Positions 23,558 to 30,582 of a stretch of 64,000 nucleotides of DNA are shown piece by piece; the first letter of the stretch is position 1; each line of letters starts with the position of its first letter. Under the pieces are notes generated by a model, which had not been told where the DNA came from, did not search any database, and saw only the letters and a program-made list of their open reading frames with translations. A program made the translations under genes and the position numbers. The stretch is from Candidatus Eremiobacteraceae bacterium (GTDB taxonomy: Bacteria > Vulcanimicrobiota > Vulcanimicrobiia > Eremiobacterales > Eremiobacteraceae), in assembly GCA_036511855.1 (NCBI GenBank), contig DATCBN010000044.1, positions 58,455 through 122,454 of the forward strand. The letters run 5' to 3'.

Positions 23558-24556
23558 CTACGCCATCGCTTTTGCCAGCACGATCAGCGACCGGTCGTAG
23601 CGATAGACGACGCCCATATGGCCGTCGTCATATTCCTCGTGGATGTAGCGGACTCCGAGCGCGTCGAAACGGCTGCACATGATGCGCGCGCCGAGGTGGA
23701 GATTCCATTCGTCTTTCAGACCCGCGTCGAGGAAGATGGCTTTCATCGACCGCAGCGCCGAGGCGTGAAGGGGCGCCATCTGCACCGGATCTTCTGCAAT
23801 CCAGCGTTCCCACACGTCGGCTCGGATCTCGCCGGTCTTCTCGTCCATCGGCAGGTCGAACCCGTACGGCGACTCTGCGTTGGGAGAATAGCACGCGGCC
23901 ATTGCGAGCATCATCAAGGTCATCGTCGCGTCGTGAAGCTTTTTCGGCATCGCGTCGAACGCGCGCAGAAATTCCGTGACCCCGCCATATTTCTCCAACT
24001 GCATGAAGAACTTCGGGAAATCGGGTTTGAAGCAGTGCTCGAAATAGCAGTCACCCGAGTGCGATCCGAAGGCGCCGAAAACATCCGGATGCCGCATGGC
24101 GAGGCGCATCGCACCATAGCCGCCGCTCGACTTGCCGCTGACGGCGCGGTGAGCGCGGCCTTTCATCGTGCGCAACCGGTCGTCCACCAGCGGCACGAGT
24201 TCGTCGACGACGTAGTCTTCGTAACGCCCGACTGCGGGCGAATTGAGATACTGGCTGCCGCCGTAACGAGTGAAGCAATCCGGCATGACGACAATAGCAG
24301 GGAGCATCAAACCGGATCCGATGAGCCGGTCTAGCCTGCGGTCCATGGACTCGGCAAATGGATCGAAATTGAGGAGCATCCGCCCCGTGCCCGTGAAGCC
24401 GGGTAGGAAAAAAATGACCGGATACCTTGCGCTGCCTGCATCGTAGCCTGGCGGCAGATAACAACACGTATCCCGCTGATGCGGATCGTGAAGGGCGTTG
24501 CCTTTCAGCACATCCGACGAATGCTTCAGGATTTCGATCCGGCCATGGTCGCTCAT
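23558..24556 (-). CDS. Esterase of the S-formylglutathione hydrolase / esterase D type
   Basis: A 332-residue alpha/beta hydrolase. 'YLPPGYDAGSARYPVIFFLPGFTG' is the entry to the fold, 'SGKSSGGYGAMRLAMRHPDVFGAFGSHSGD' carries the nucleophile Ser in G-K-S-S-G-G (pieces), and the His lies in the C-terminal 'YDDGHMGV'. No signal peptide from the chosen ATG 24556; ATG 24592 is an alternative. It is a cytoplasmic esterase of unknown substrate. Last of three minus-strand genes 25446-23558. Confidence 0.83.
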   Translation of the reverse strand: MSDHGRIEILKHSSDVLKGNALHDPHQRDTCCYLPPGYDAGSARYPVIFFLPGFTGTGRMLLNFDPFAESMDRRLDRLIGSGLMLPAIVVMPDCFTRYGGSQYLNSPAVGRYEDYVVDELVPLVDDRLRTMKGRAHRAVSGKSSGGYGAMRLAMRHPDVFGAFGSHSGDCYFEHCFKPDFPKFFMQLEKYGGVTEFLRAFDAMPKKLHDATMTLMMLAMAACYSPNAESPYGFDLPMDEKTGEIRADVWERWIAEDPVQMAPLHASALRSMKAIFLDAGLKDEWNLHLGARIMCSRFDALGVRYIHEEYDDGHMGVVYRYDRSLIVLAKAMA

Positions 24557-24631
24557 GCGCGCTTCTGTTCTCGCGCAGGGCGGCGATGTCATTGAACGAC
24601 GTGCGGGTGCGCGGAGACTAGGGGTCCTGCG

Positions 24632-25030
24632 TCAATCGCCTTGCAAGGCGCGCAGGCGCCGCAGATAGTTCATGCTGATCGTGCTTTGGACAAGTGACAC
24701 CGGCAGAGCGCGGTCGCGCAAGTAATGCGTGAGCCGCCGCTGCACCCAGCCGGGGAGGTCGTCCGAATGATACCAACGCGTGCCGTTTGCGCAGCCGATG
24801 ACGAGTCCGAGCATCGCGCCCAAGACAAGACTTAGCGCGAAGAAAAGGTCGAGGCGCGAGTAGTCGCTCGCATCGTATAAGAAGTATGGGAGCGCGCCGA
24901 CGAACACGCCGATCGCACCGCCGCCGATCGCAAGTGCGATGGAAATGGCAAGCACGTACATGCCATGCAGGCCCTGCACCGGCTTGAAGCGTCCGATCGC
25001 CGAGCGATTCCGTACCGGTCTTGGCCGCAC
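24632..25030 (-). CDS. Small membrane protein with glycine-rich helical hairpin
   Basis: A 132-residue product from GTG 25030, or 109 residues from ATG 24961. Two hydrophobic helices with GxxxG-like spacing ('IGVFVGALPYFLY' and 'LVLGAMLGLVIGC'), then an amphipathic basic C-terminus. The layout parallels the neighbouring protein at 25045-25446, so the pair may be distant paralogues. Function unknown. Confidence 0.6.
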   Translation of the reverse strand: MRPRPVRNRSAIGRFKPVQGLHGMYVLAISIALAIGGGAIGVFVGALPYFLYDASDYSRLDLFFALSLVLGAMLGLVIGCANGTRWYHSDDLPGWVQRRLTHYLRDRALPVSLVQSTISMNYLRRLRALQGD

Positions 25031-25044
25031 GCGCCTTGCTCCAG

Positions 25045-25446
25045 TTACTTCCCGATTTTCAAGGTCTTCAGATACTCCGCGCCGAGCTTGTATTGCGCGG
25101 CTTCGGCGTCCTGGCCGGTCTTCGCGTGATTGGTGTGATATTTGCGCAGCATGGACATGCCGACGGTCACGACCTCTTCAGGTGGTCCGCTCAGCGCGAC
25201 CTGCCGCGACCAAAGATAGCCGGCGACGAGACCGGCCACGATTCCGAGAGCCTGCGACAAGACGAATTTGAAGTCGCCCGATGTCGGATCCGCGTTGTTT
25301 CCATAGAAGAGTCCGCCGAGCATCGCGCCTAACATCGCACCGATGAGCAGCGACACCACAAACGGCGCCGCGATCTGCAGCCAACGAATATTCTTCGTGG
25401 TCTGCACGATAGTGCTCGGGTCGGCCAATTCTATGCTCTTTTTCAC
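25045..25446 (-). CDS. Small membrane protein with glycine-rich helical hairpin
   Basis: A 133-residue product; GTG 25446 was chosen (KKSIELADPS follows, with GAGAGG about 10 nt before). Two membrane helices ('FVVSLLIGAMLGAMLGGLFYG' in part and 'LSQALGIVAGLVAGYLW'), then a soluble tail with a TPR-like ending 'KLGAEYLKTLK'. It is 14 bp upstream of the next minus-strand gene, and divergent from the M20 peptidase gene with a 118-bp shared promoter gap. Function unknown. Confidence 0.65.
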   Translation of the reverse strand: MKKSIELADPSTIVQTTKNIRWLQIAAPFVVSLLIGAMLGAMLGGLFYGNNADPTSGDFKFVLSQALGIVAGLVAGYLWSRQVALSGPPEEVVTVGMSMLRKYHTNHAKTGQDAEAAQYKLGAEYLKTLKIGK

Positions 25447-25564
25447 GTGTCTATAGCCTCTCGCTCGGATTGGTACTCTGTTTAAGGAATATCGGCTATT
25501 TCGGGCTCTCAGCCTCGCCGTGGGCCTGTCGGTGTGACGCACGCCACACTCAAAGGAGCTACCG

Positions 25565-26731
25565 ATGTGCCGCCGTAATCCGCCTCGTATGATTCAGCGC
25601 GAACGCATGGTCGAGTCGCTCCTCGATCTCGTGAAAATCGACAGCCAGTCCAAAGAGGAACTGCCTGTTGCACAGCGGCTCATGAGCGATCTGCAAGCCA
25701 TCGGCGCCGATGTCAGAATCGACGACGCGGGAAGCAAGGTCGGCGGCAATTCGGGCAACGTCATCGCCAGATTTGCGGGCACCAAGCCCGACGCGCCACC
25801 GCTGCTGCTCTCTGCTCATATGGACACGGTCCCGCCGGGCAGAGGGGTGAAGCCTGTCCGCATGAGCGACCGAATCAAGACCGACGGAACCACCGTTCTA
25901 GGCGGCGATGATAAGAGCGGCGTGGCCGTCATCCTCGAAGTGCTGCGCGCACTGAAAGAGAACGCGGTGCCGCACGGCGACATCGAAGTCGCCTTCTCGA
26001 TCTGTGAAGAGATCGGTTTGCTCGGCGCGAAAAATCTCGACGTCGCCGCGTTGCGAGCGCGGGAAGCCATCGTGCTCGACGCCACCCACGCGTCGTTTTG
26101 CTTCACGCAGGCGCCGTCGGCCGACCACTTCGAGTTCACCGTGCACGGACTGGAAGCGCATGCCGGCCTCGCACCGGAGACCGGCATTTCGGCGGTGCGC
26201 GTCGCAGCCGAAGCGATCGCGGCCATGCCGCTCGGCCGCATCGATGCGTTGACCACGAGCAACATCGTGATCGTATCCGGCGGCGCGGCCACCAACGTCG
26301 TGCCAAACGAATGCGTCGTTCGCGGCGAAGCGCGCTCGCTCGACGACGCGACCTTGGACAAGACAACAGCCGCCATCAGGCTGTGCTTTCAAGAAGCCGC
26401 AGCTCGCGCGACCGCGACCGTCGACGGCAAGGTCCAACGCGCGTGGATCGAAGAGCGAAGCGGGCGCGACTACGAGAGCATGCATGTGCCCGACTCGGAT
26501 CCGTTGGTCCGCGGTCTGCTGGCCGCCGCGGCTGCGGCCGGAACCGCGGTCACCACCGCCAGCATCGGCGGCGGTTGCGACGCGAACGTCTTCAACCGGC
26601 GCGGCATCAGAGCGGTGAATTTCGGGACCGGCATGCGCGATATCCACACCGTCAACGAGTGGCTCGATCTCGCGGACTTCTACACGTGCGCCGATGTCGT
26701 GCTGGAGTTCGTGCGCGCGCGCGCTTCCTAA
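25565..26731 (+). CDS. M20-family metallopeptidase (peptidase T-like)
   Basis: A 388-residue zinc aminopeptidase-type protein. Zinc ligands and catalytic residues stand in 'LLSAHMDTVPPG' (His, Asp), 'GGDDKSG' (bridging Asp), 'SICEEIGLLGA' (Glu pair), 'LDATHA' and C-terminal 'DIHTVNEW' (His). A dimerisation-type lid domain ('GLEAHAGLAPETGISAV') lies in the middle. AAAGGAG sits 8 nt before ATG 25565. Cytoplasmic di- or tripeptide hydrolase is likely; exact specificity unknown. Confidence 0.88.
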   Translation: MCRRNPPRMIQRERMVESLLDLVKIDSQSKEELPVAQRLMSDLQAIGADVRIDDAGSKVGGNSGNVIARFAGTKPDAPPLLLSAHMDTVPPGRGVKPVRMSDRIKTDGTTVLGGDDKSGVAVILEVLRALKENAVPHGDIEVAFSICEEIGLLGAKNLDVAALRAREAIVLDATHASFCFTQAPSADHFEFTVHGLEAHAGLAPETGISAVRVAAEAIAAMPLGRIDALTTSNIVIVSGGAATNVVPNECVVRGEARSLDDATLDKTTAAIRLCFQEAAARATATVDGKVQRAWIEERSGRDYESMHVPDSDPLVRGLLAAAAAAGTAVTTASIGGGCDANVFNRRGIRAVNFGTGMRDIHTVNEWLDLADFYTCADVVLEFVRARAS

Positions 26732-26770
26732 GACAGGCCGCATCGCCGCGGCGACAGAAAGTCCCCCGTT

Positions 26771-27496
26771 ATGGCCCTTTATCGCCAATTTTCGCTCAGC
26801 AGCACGCCGGTGGTTTTCGGGCTACTTGCGGCATTTGTCGTGTTATTTCTCGTGGCGTTTTTCGGCATTGGCGGACAGTTTCTCGCTGCATTGGTCTGGT
26901 CGCCAACACTGACGTGGATTCAGAGCCTTCAGCTCTGGCAGCCGTTCACGTTTCCATTCGTCCATCTCGGATTTTGGCCGCTGTTCTCCGATGGTCTCGT
27001 CCTCTTCTTCTTCGGCGGTTCGCTCGAGCGCGCGTGGGGGAGCCGCCGTTTCGCCTTCTTCTTTTTCGCAAGCGGCATCGTCGCCGGTCTCGTGATCATG
27101 CTCATCAGCCCGCTGAGCGCGGCGCCGCCGTTCTTCGGGATGATCGGCGGCTTCATCGCGGTCGTGGTGGCATTCGCAGCGCTCAATCCGACCGCGACGG
27201 TTTACCTCTTCCTCTTCCCGCTGCAAGCGCGTTGGCTCGCGCTGCTTGTGGTCGCCTATGAATTCTTCGCCAACTTCATGCGCTACGGCTCGGTCGGTCA
27301 AGCCGCCGCCGTCATCGCCGGAGTTTCGACGTTCTCATGGGCGTTTGCCACGTACCGGCCGAGTTTTGCAATCCCAAGCGGCAAAGGCCCGAGCTTTCGA
27401 GAGCGGTTCGACCGATGGCAGCAGCGCCGGCGGATGCGTTCGTGGCAGCGTCGTGTGTCGCGAATCGACAAACCCGAGGACCTGTTCAAACGCTGA
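26771..27496 (+). CDS. Rhomboid-fold membrane protein lacking catalytic residues
   Basis: A 241-residue protein with six hydrophobic segments and the rhomboid landmarks 'WQPFTFPFVHLGFWPLFSDGL' (pieces WQPFTFPFVH, W/N-region) and 'GGSLERAWGSRRF' after the second helix. Where active rhomboids have G-x-S-G it reads GMIG (residues 123-126), and the helix-6 His is replaced (VGQAAAVIAG, 175-184). So it is predicted to be a pseudoprotease of iRhom/derlin style. A long basic cytoplasmic tail (RQQRRRMRSWQRR-like, residues 205-241) follows. Confidence 0.72.
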   Translation: MALYRQFSLSSTPVVFGLLAAFVVLFLVAFFGIGGQFLAALVWSPTLTWIQSLQLWQPFTFPFVHLGFWPLFSDGLVLFFFGGSLERAWGSRRFAFFFFASGIVAGLVIMLISPLSAAPPFFGMIGGFIAVVVAFAALNPTATVYLFLFPLQARWLALLVVAYEFFANFMRYGSVGQAAAVIAGVSTFSWAFATYRPSFAIPSGKGPSFRERFDRWQQRRRMRSWQRRVSRIDKPEDLFKR

Positions 27497-27519
27497 GCGT
27501 CGTCCTTCCGTAATTCTGC

Positions 27520-27549
27520 TTGACATTGTCCCTCATTTCTAATTATATT
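27520..27549 (+). promoter_or_regulatory. Sigma70-type promoter, probably leaderless transcript
   Basis: TTGACA (27520-27525), an 18-bp spacer and TATATT (27544-27549) match sigma70 consensus closely. Only 8 bp separate the -10 end from ATG 27558, so transcription would begin at or next to the start codon and the mRNA would have no Shine-Dalgarno sequence. Confidence 0.7.
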
Positions 27550-27555
27550 TAATTA
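27540..27555. promoter_or_regulatory. Candidate operator TAATTA-TATT-TAATTA
   Basis: Two copies of the self-complementary hexamer TAATTA flank TATT and cover the -10 element of the regulator gene. The symmetry and position suit binding of the dimeric GntR-type protein encoded immediately downstream (autoregulation). Inferred from position only. Confidence 0.45.
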
Positions 27556-27557
27556 CT

Positions 27558-29090
27558 ATGACTGCGAGAGCAGAACAATCCACGCTAACCTTGATCAAAA
27601 CCGCCCCTTTATCGGGCAGCGGTCCGCTTTATATGCAAGTCGCGGACGCCATCGGATCGCTCATCACCGGCGGAAAACTCAGGAGCGGGGCGGTCATGCC
27701 TCGCGTCCGCGACTTGGCGGGGCAATTGCGCGTCAGTATCGTCACCGCGGCTCATGCGTATCGCGTGCTCGGCGAACGCGGCCGGCTCGCCGGACGCCCC
27801 GGTGTGGGCACGTTTGTGGCCGAACCGCCTGCACGGCCGGTAGACCCTCCGGCGCCCGACGCCCAAAGCCTCATCTGGCAAGATTCATTCATCCGTCCGC
27901 GCGCGCAGACGAACCTCAGCCACATCTATCGCTTGCCTCACGCGTGCAGCAACGCTCAGTTTTCTTTCTTCAGCGTTCCGTCGTACGCGGGTGAGATGCT
28001 CGCACCGTCGCGGCGCGCCATGCGGCGCATTGCCTTGGATTCCGAGTTCAGCGCGGTACACCCCACCGACACGCAGGGCGCACCCGATCTGCGCGCAGCC
28101 ATAGCCGCGTTTCTCCACGATGAGGGCATTGAAGCGGGTGCGGATCGTGTGCTCGTCACCAACAGCCACGAAGAGACGCTCGTGCTCACGCTGCTCGCGT
28201 TCTGCCATGAGGGCGACGTGGTGGCGATGGAAGATCCAAGTCAATTCTGTCTTGTCGATGCAGTGCGGCTGCGCAATCTGCGCATGGTCGGGATTCCCAT
28301 GGACGGTAAGGGCATGCGCACCGACGTGCTTGAAGCGGCCGCCGCGCGCGAGCCGATACGGCTTGTCGTCACCACGCCGCGTGCGCACAACCCCACCGGC
28401 TTGGAGCTCCACCCCGCGCGGCGCGAGCATCTCATGGAGCTTGCGGCCAAGCACAATTGGCTCATCTTCGAGTGCGATCCGTTCGCGCCGCTCAACTATC
28501 GCGGCCGCCCGCAAATGCCGCTCTTCACCGCCGATCGCGATGGGCGTGTCATCTACGCTCGACCGGTGTCGCGCGGACTATTGATGAACATGGGCGCTAC
28601 CCTGGCCACCGGACGCGTGCTCGAGCAGTTGGTCCAAGCAAAAGACGTCATCGATCGCGGGTCCGACGTGTTTCTTCAATTAGTGCTGCGCCGTCTGTTC
28701 GAGGCCGGTTCCATCGCGCGGCAAGAATCGCAGATGCGACGTCAATGGGCGGATCAGCTCACCGCCATGCTCGGCGCGCTCGAGCGGAACATGCCGCACA
28801 CCGTGCATTGGACCCGGCCGCGCGCCGGCGGATCGGTTTGGGTCACGATGCCGGATGGCTGTTCGGGCGAGGCCCTTCTCGCGCGCGCGCTGGAAAAGAG
28901 CATCTCCTTCATCCCTGGCCGGGCGTTTTCGGTCACCGACCGCCACGAGCGATCATTCCGCCTTGCCATCGGCACGCTGTCGCCGGCGCAGATCATGGAG
29001 GGCATCAAGCGTCTCGGCGCGGTGGTCGCCGGATATCTGGTTGAAGCAGGTCGAAGCCGCCCGCGTGTGCCCATCGCAAAGGTTTCATGA
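27558..29090 (+). CDS. MocR-type (GntR + aminotransferase-like) regulator without PLP lysine
   Basis: Residues about 22-90 are a GntR winged helix ('LYMQVADAIGSLI', 'LPRVRDLAGQLRVS-like', 'GRPGVGTFV'). Residues 120-500 have the fold-type I aminotransferase pattern: 'PTDTQGAPDLRAAIAAFL', 'VTNSHEETLVL', 'HNPTG' (277-281) and 'ECDPFAPLNY' (Asp307). The Schiff-base lysine of the usual S-x-S-K motif is replaced: the aligned segment is 'YARPVSRGLL' with Arg339. PLP covalent binding is therefore doubtful. Transcribed from a consensus promoter with a leaderless start; overlaps the VanZ-like gene by 4 bp. Confidence 0.82.
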   Translation: MTARAEQSTLTLIKTAPLSGSGPLYMQVADAIGSLITGGKLRSGAVMPRVRDLAGQLRVSIVTAAHAYRVLGERGRLAGRPGVGTFVAEPPARPVDPPAPDAQSLIWQDSFIRPRAQTNLSHIYRLPHACSNAQFSFFSVPSYAGEMLAPSRRAMRRIALDSEFSAVHPTDTQGAPDLRAAIAAFLHDEGIEAGADRVLVTNSHEETLVLTLLAFCHEGDVVAMEDPSQFCLVDAVRLRNLRMVGIPMDGKGMRTDVLEAAAAREPIRLVVTTPRAHNPTGLELHPARREHLMELAAKHNWLIFECDPFAPLNYRGRPQMPLFTADRDGRVIYARPVSRGLLMNMGATLATGRVLEQLVQAKDVIDRGSDVFLQLVLRRLFEAGSIARQESQMRRQWADQLTAMLGALERNMPHTVHWTRPRAGGSVWVTMPDGCSGEALLARALEKSISFIPGRAFSVTDRHERSFRLAIGTLSPAQIMEGIKRLGAVVAGYLVEAGRSRPRVPIAKVS

Positions 29091-29482
29091 CCAGACCTCC
29101 CGACCGGCGGCACGCCGCACTATGGTGGACGGCCACGGCGATCGTGGCCGTCATCATGTTCATTCTCGCCACCAACGACACGGTGTACAATCTCACGTCG
29201 CCGGCAACGCTCTATCTCCACGTGCTGCTGCGGAAGACCTATAGCGTCGTCGCCTTCGCCCTCATGGGTTGGATCGCGGCCCGCGCGGCCTTGGCAAGCG
29301 GATGGCGCACGTCGCCGCTGACGATCGCCTGGTGGCTGGCTGGATTCAGCCTTGCGATTGAAATCAGGCAGGCGGTGATGCCACCCGACGAGGGCATTGC
29401 GTGGCACGCATTCGACGTCGCGTGTGGATGGTTTGGCGGCTGGCTGGGCGCTCTCGCCGCCCGCCGCCGCCACGTTCTGTAG
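29087..29482 (+). CDS. VanZ-like membrane protein
   Basis: A 131-residue protein with four hydrophobic helices. The conserved end 'IEIRQAVMPPDEGIAWHAFDVACGWFGGWLGAL' (pieces IRQAVMPPD, HAFDVACGWFGG) matches the VanZ-like Q-x3-P...D-x2-x-N-x2-G pattern with Gly in place of Asn. ATGA overlap with the MocR-type gene argues that the regulator and this membrane protein act in one pathway. Its TAG stop is the TAG of a repeat's GTAGGAG flank. Confidence 0.7.
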   Translation: MTRPPDRRHAALWWTATAIVAVIMFILATNDTVYNLTSPATLYLHVLLRKTYSVVAFALMGWIAARAALASGWRTSPLTIAWWLAGFSLAIEIRQAVMPPDEGIAWHAFDVACGWFGGWLGALAARRRHVL

Positions 29483-29578
29483 GAGGGCAAGCATCGCTTG
29501 CCCTTCGTAAAAAAATGGGTGAGCGCTGCTCACCCTCCTACAATGGAGCACATGCGAAAGCGATGCTTGCCCTAGTAC
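29479..29578. repeat. REPIN-like repeat with full outer inverted repeat
   Basis: GTAGGA + GGGCAAGC-type hairpin, A-rich spacer, GGGTGAGC-type hairpin + TCCTAC: the outer ends GTAGGAGGG and CCCTCCTAC are exact inverse copies, giving the canonical REPIN arrangement. A third decayed copy ending CCCTAGTAC follows to 29578. The first TAG (29480-29482) is the stop of the VanZ-like gene. Confidence 0.92.
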
Positions 29579-29579
29579 G

Positions 29580-30539
29580 CTACTTGGTGGCTTTGACGAC
29601 TTCTTCCAACTTCGCGCGATCGAGGCGCACCACGCGGCCGCGACGCAATTCGATCGCACCGAGATCCTCGAGGTGCGACAACGCGCGACTACCCATGTCG
29701 CGCACGGTGCCGACTCGCGCCGCCAAGTCCGACTGCGTGATCCGTTCCACGCCGCCGACGCCGCGCGCCATGCCTTCATCGGGCGATGCATAGTCGAGCA
29801 GCACGCGCGCGATGCGCGTCAGCACGCGGCCGAACGCGAGATTGCCCGCAGCGCCCGAAAGTCGCCGCTGGCGCTGAGCAAAGAAGCGCGCGCATCCCGC
29901 CGCTGCATCGGGACTGCGCTGGATGAATTGCCGCACGAATGCCGCCGGCAGTTCGACCGTGTCCACATCGCCTCGCGCGATCACCGTGACCTCGGCCGTA
30001 CCTTCGTCGAAAACCGCTGCTTCGTTGAACATGGAGTACGGCGAGACATCGTAGAGCACGATTTCTCGGTCCTCATCGGTCGCGCGCGTCACTTCTACGA
30101 TGCCGCGGCGGACTATGCCCAGTTCGGGCCAGTTCGTGCCTTCGGCGACGATCACCATGCGATCGTGATACGTGCGCTCTTTGGCGACGCGATCGATTTC
30201 GCGCAACAGATCTTTGGGCACGCCGCGGAACATGGTGCAACGGCGCAAGAAGCCGACGCGTGGAGAATCGCCGCTCAACGAAGGGTCGGGCAGGCGCGTG
30301 AGCCGCATGAGCCAGCGTCCGTCGCCCTGGTTGCGCACATCCCAAAGGGTTATGCCGCCGCGCTCGAGTTCAAGCGAGCCGCGTAAGGCCTTCGGCTCGT
30401 GGTCGTTGACGAACTCCACGAATTGGCCGGCGGTCAGCCGGTCAAATGAGGCAAGCATACGATCGTGCCGTTCCCACGTGGGGAACTGTCGCAGATCGAT
30501 GCGTTCGATCGGTTCGGGCGAGGTGCCATTTCCGGTCAT
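29580..30539 (-). CDS. CRP/FNR-type regulator with N-terminal DUF2249 domain
   Basis: A 319-residue three-part protein from ATG 30539. Residues about 10-85 are DUF2249-like ('IDLRQFPTWERHDRMLASFDRL', 'FVNDHEPKALRGSLE'; pieces). A cyclic-nucleotide-binding fold follows ('MFRGVPKDLLREID', 'GIVRRGIVEVTRA', 'EAAVFDEGTAEVTVIA'). A winged helix of CRP type ends the protein ('ITQSDLAARVGTVRDMGSRALSHLEDLGAI'). No FNR-type cysteine set is present. The ligand is unknown. DUF2249 fused directly to CRP is an uncommon arrangement as far as I know. Confidence 0.78.
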   Translation of the reverse strand: MTGNGTSPEPIERIDLRQFPTWERHDRMLASFDRLTAGQFVEFVNDHEPKALRGSLELERGGITLWDVRNQGDGRWLMRLTRLPDPSLSGDSPRVGFLRRCTMFRGVPKDLLREIDRVAKERTYHDRMVIVAEGTNWPELGIVRRGIVEVTRATDEDREIVLYDVSPYSMFNEAAVFDEGTAEVTVIARGDVDTVELPAAFVRQFIQRSPDAAAGCARFFAQRQRRLSGAAGNLAFGRVLTRIARVLLDYASPDEGMARGVGGVERITQSDLAARVGTVRDMGSRALSHLEDLGAIELRRGRVVRLDRAKLEEVVKATK

Positions 30540-30582
30540 CAGGTCAGGTGCGTTTCGCAGCCCGGGCCGACATTCCCCGCCG

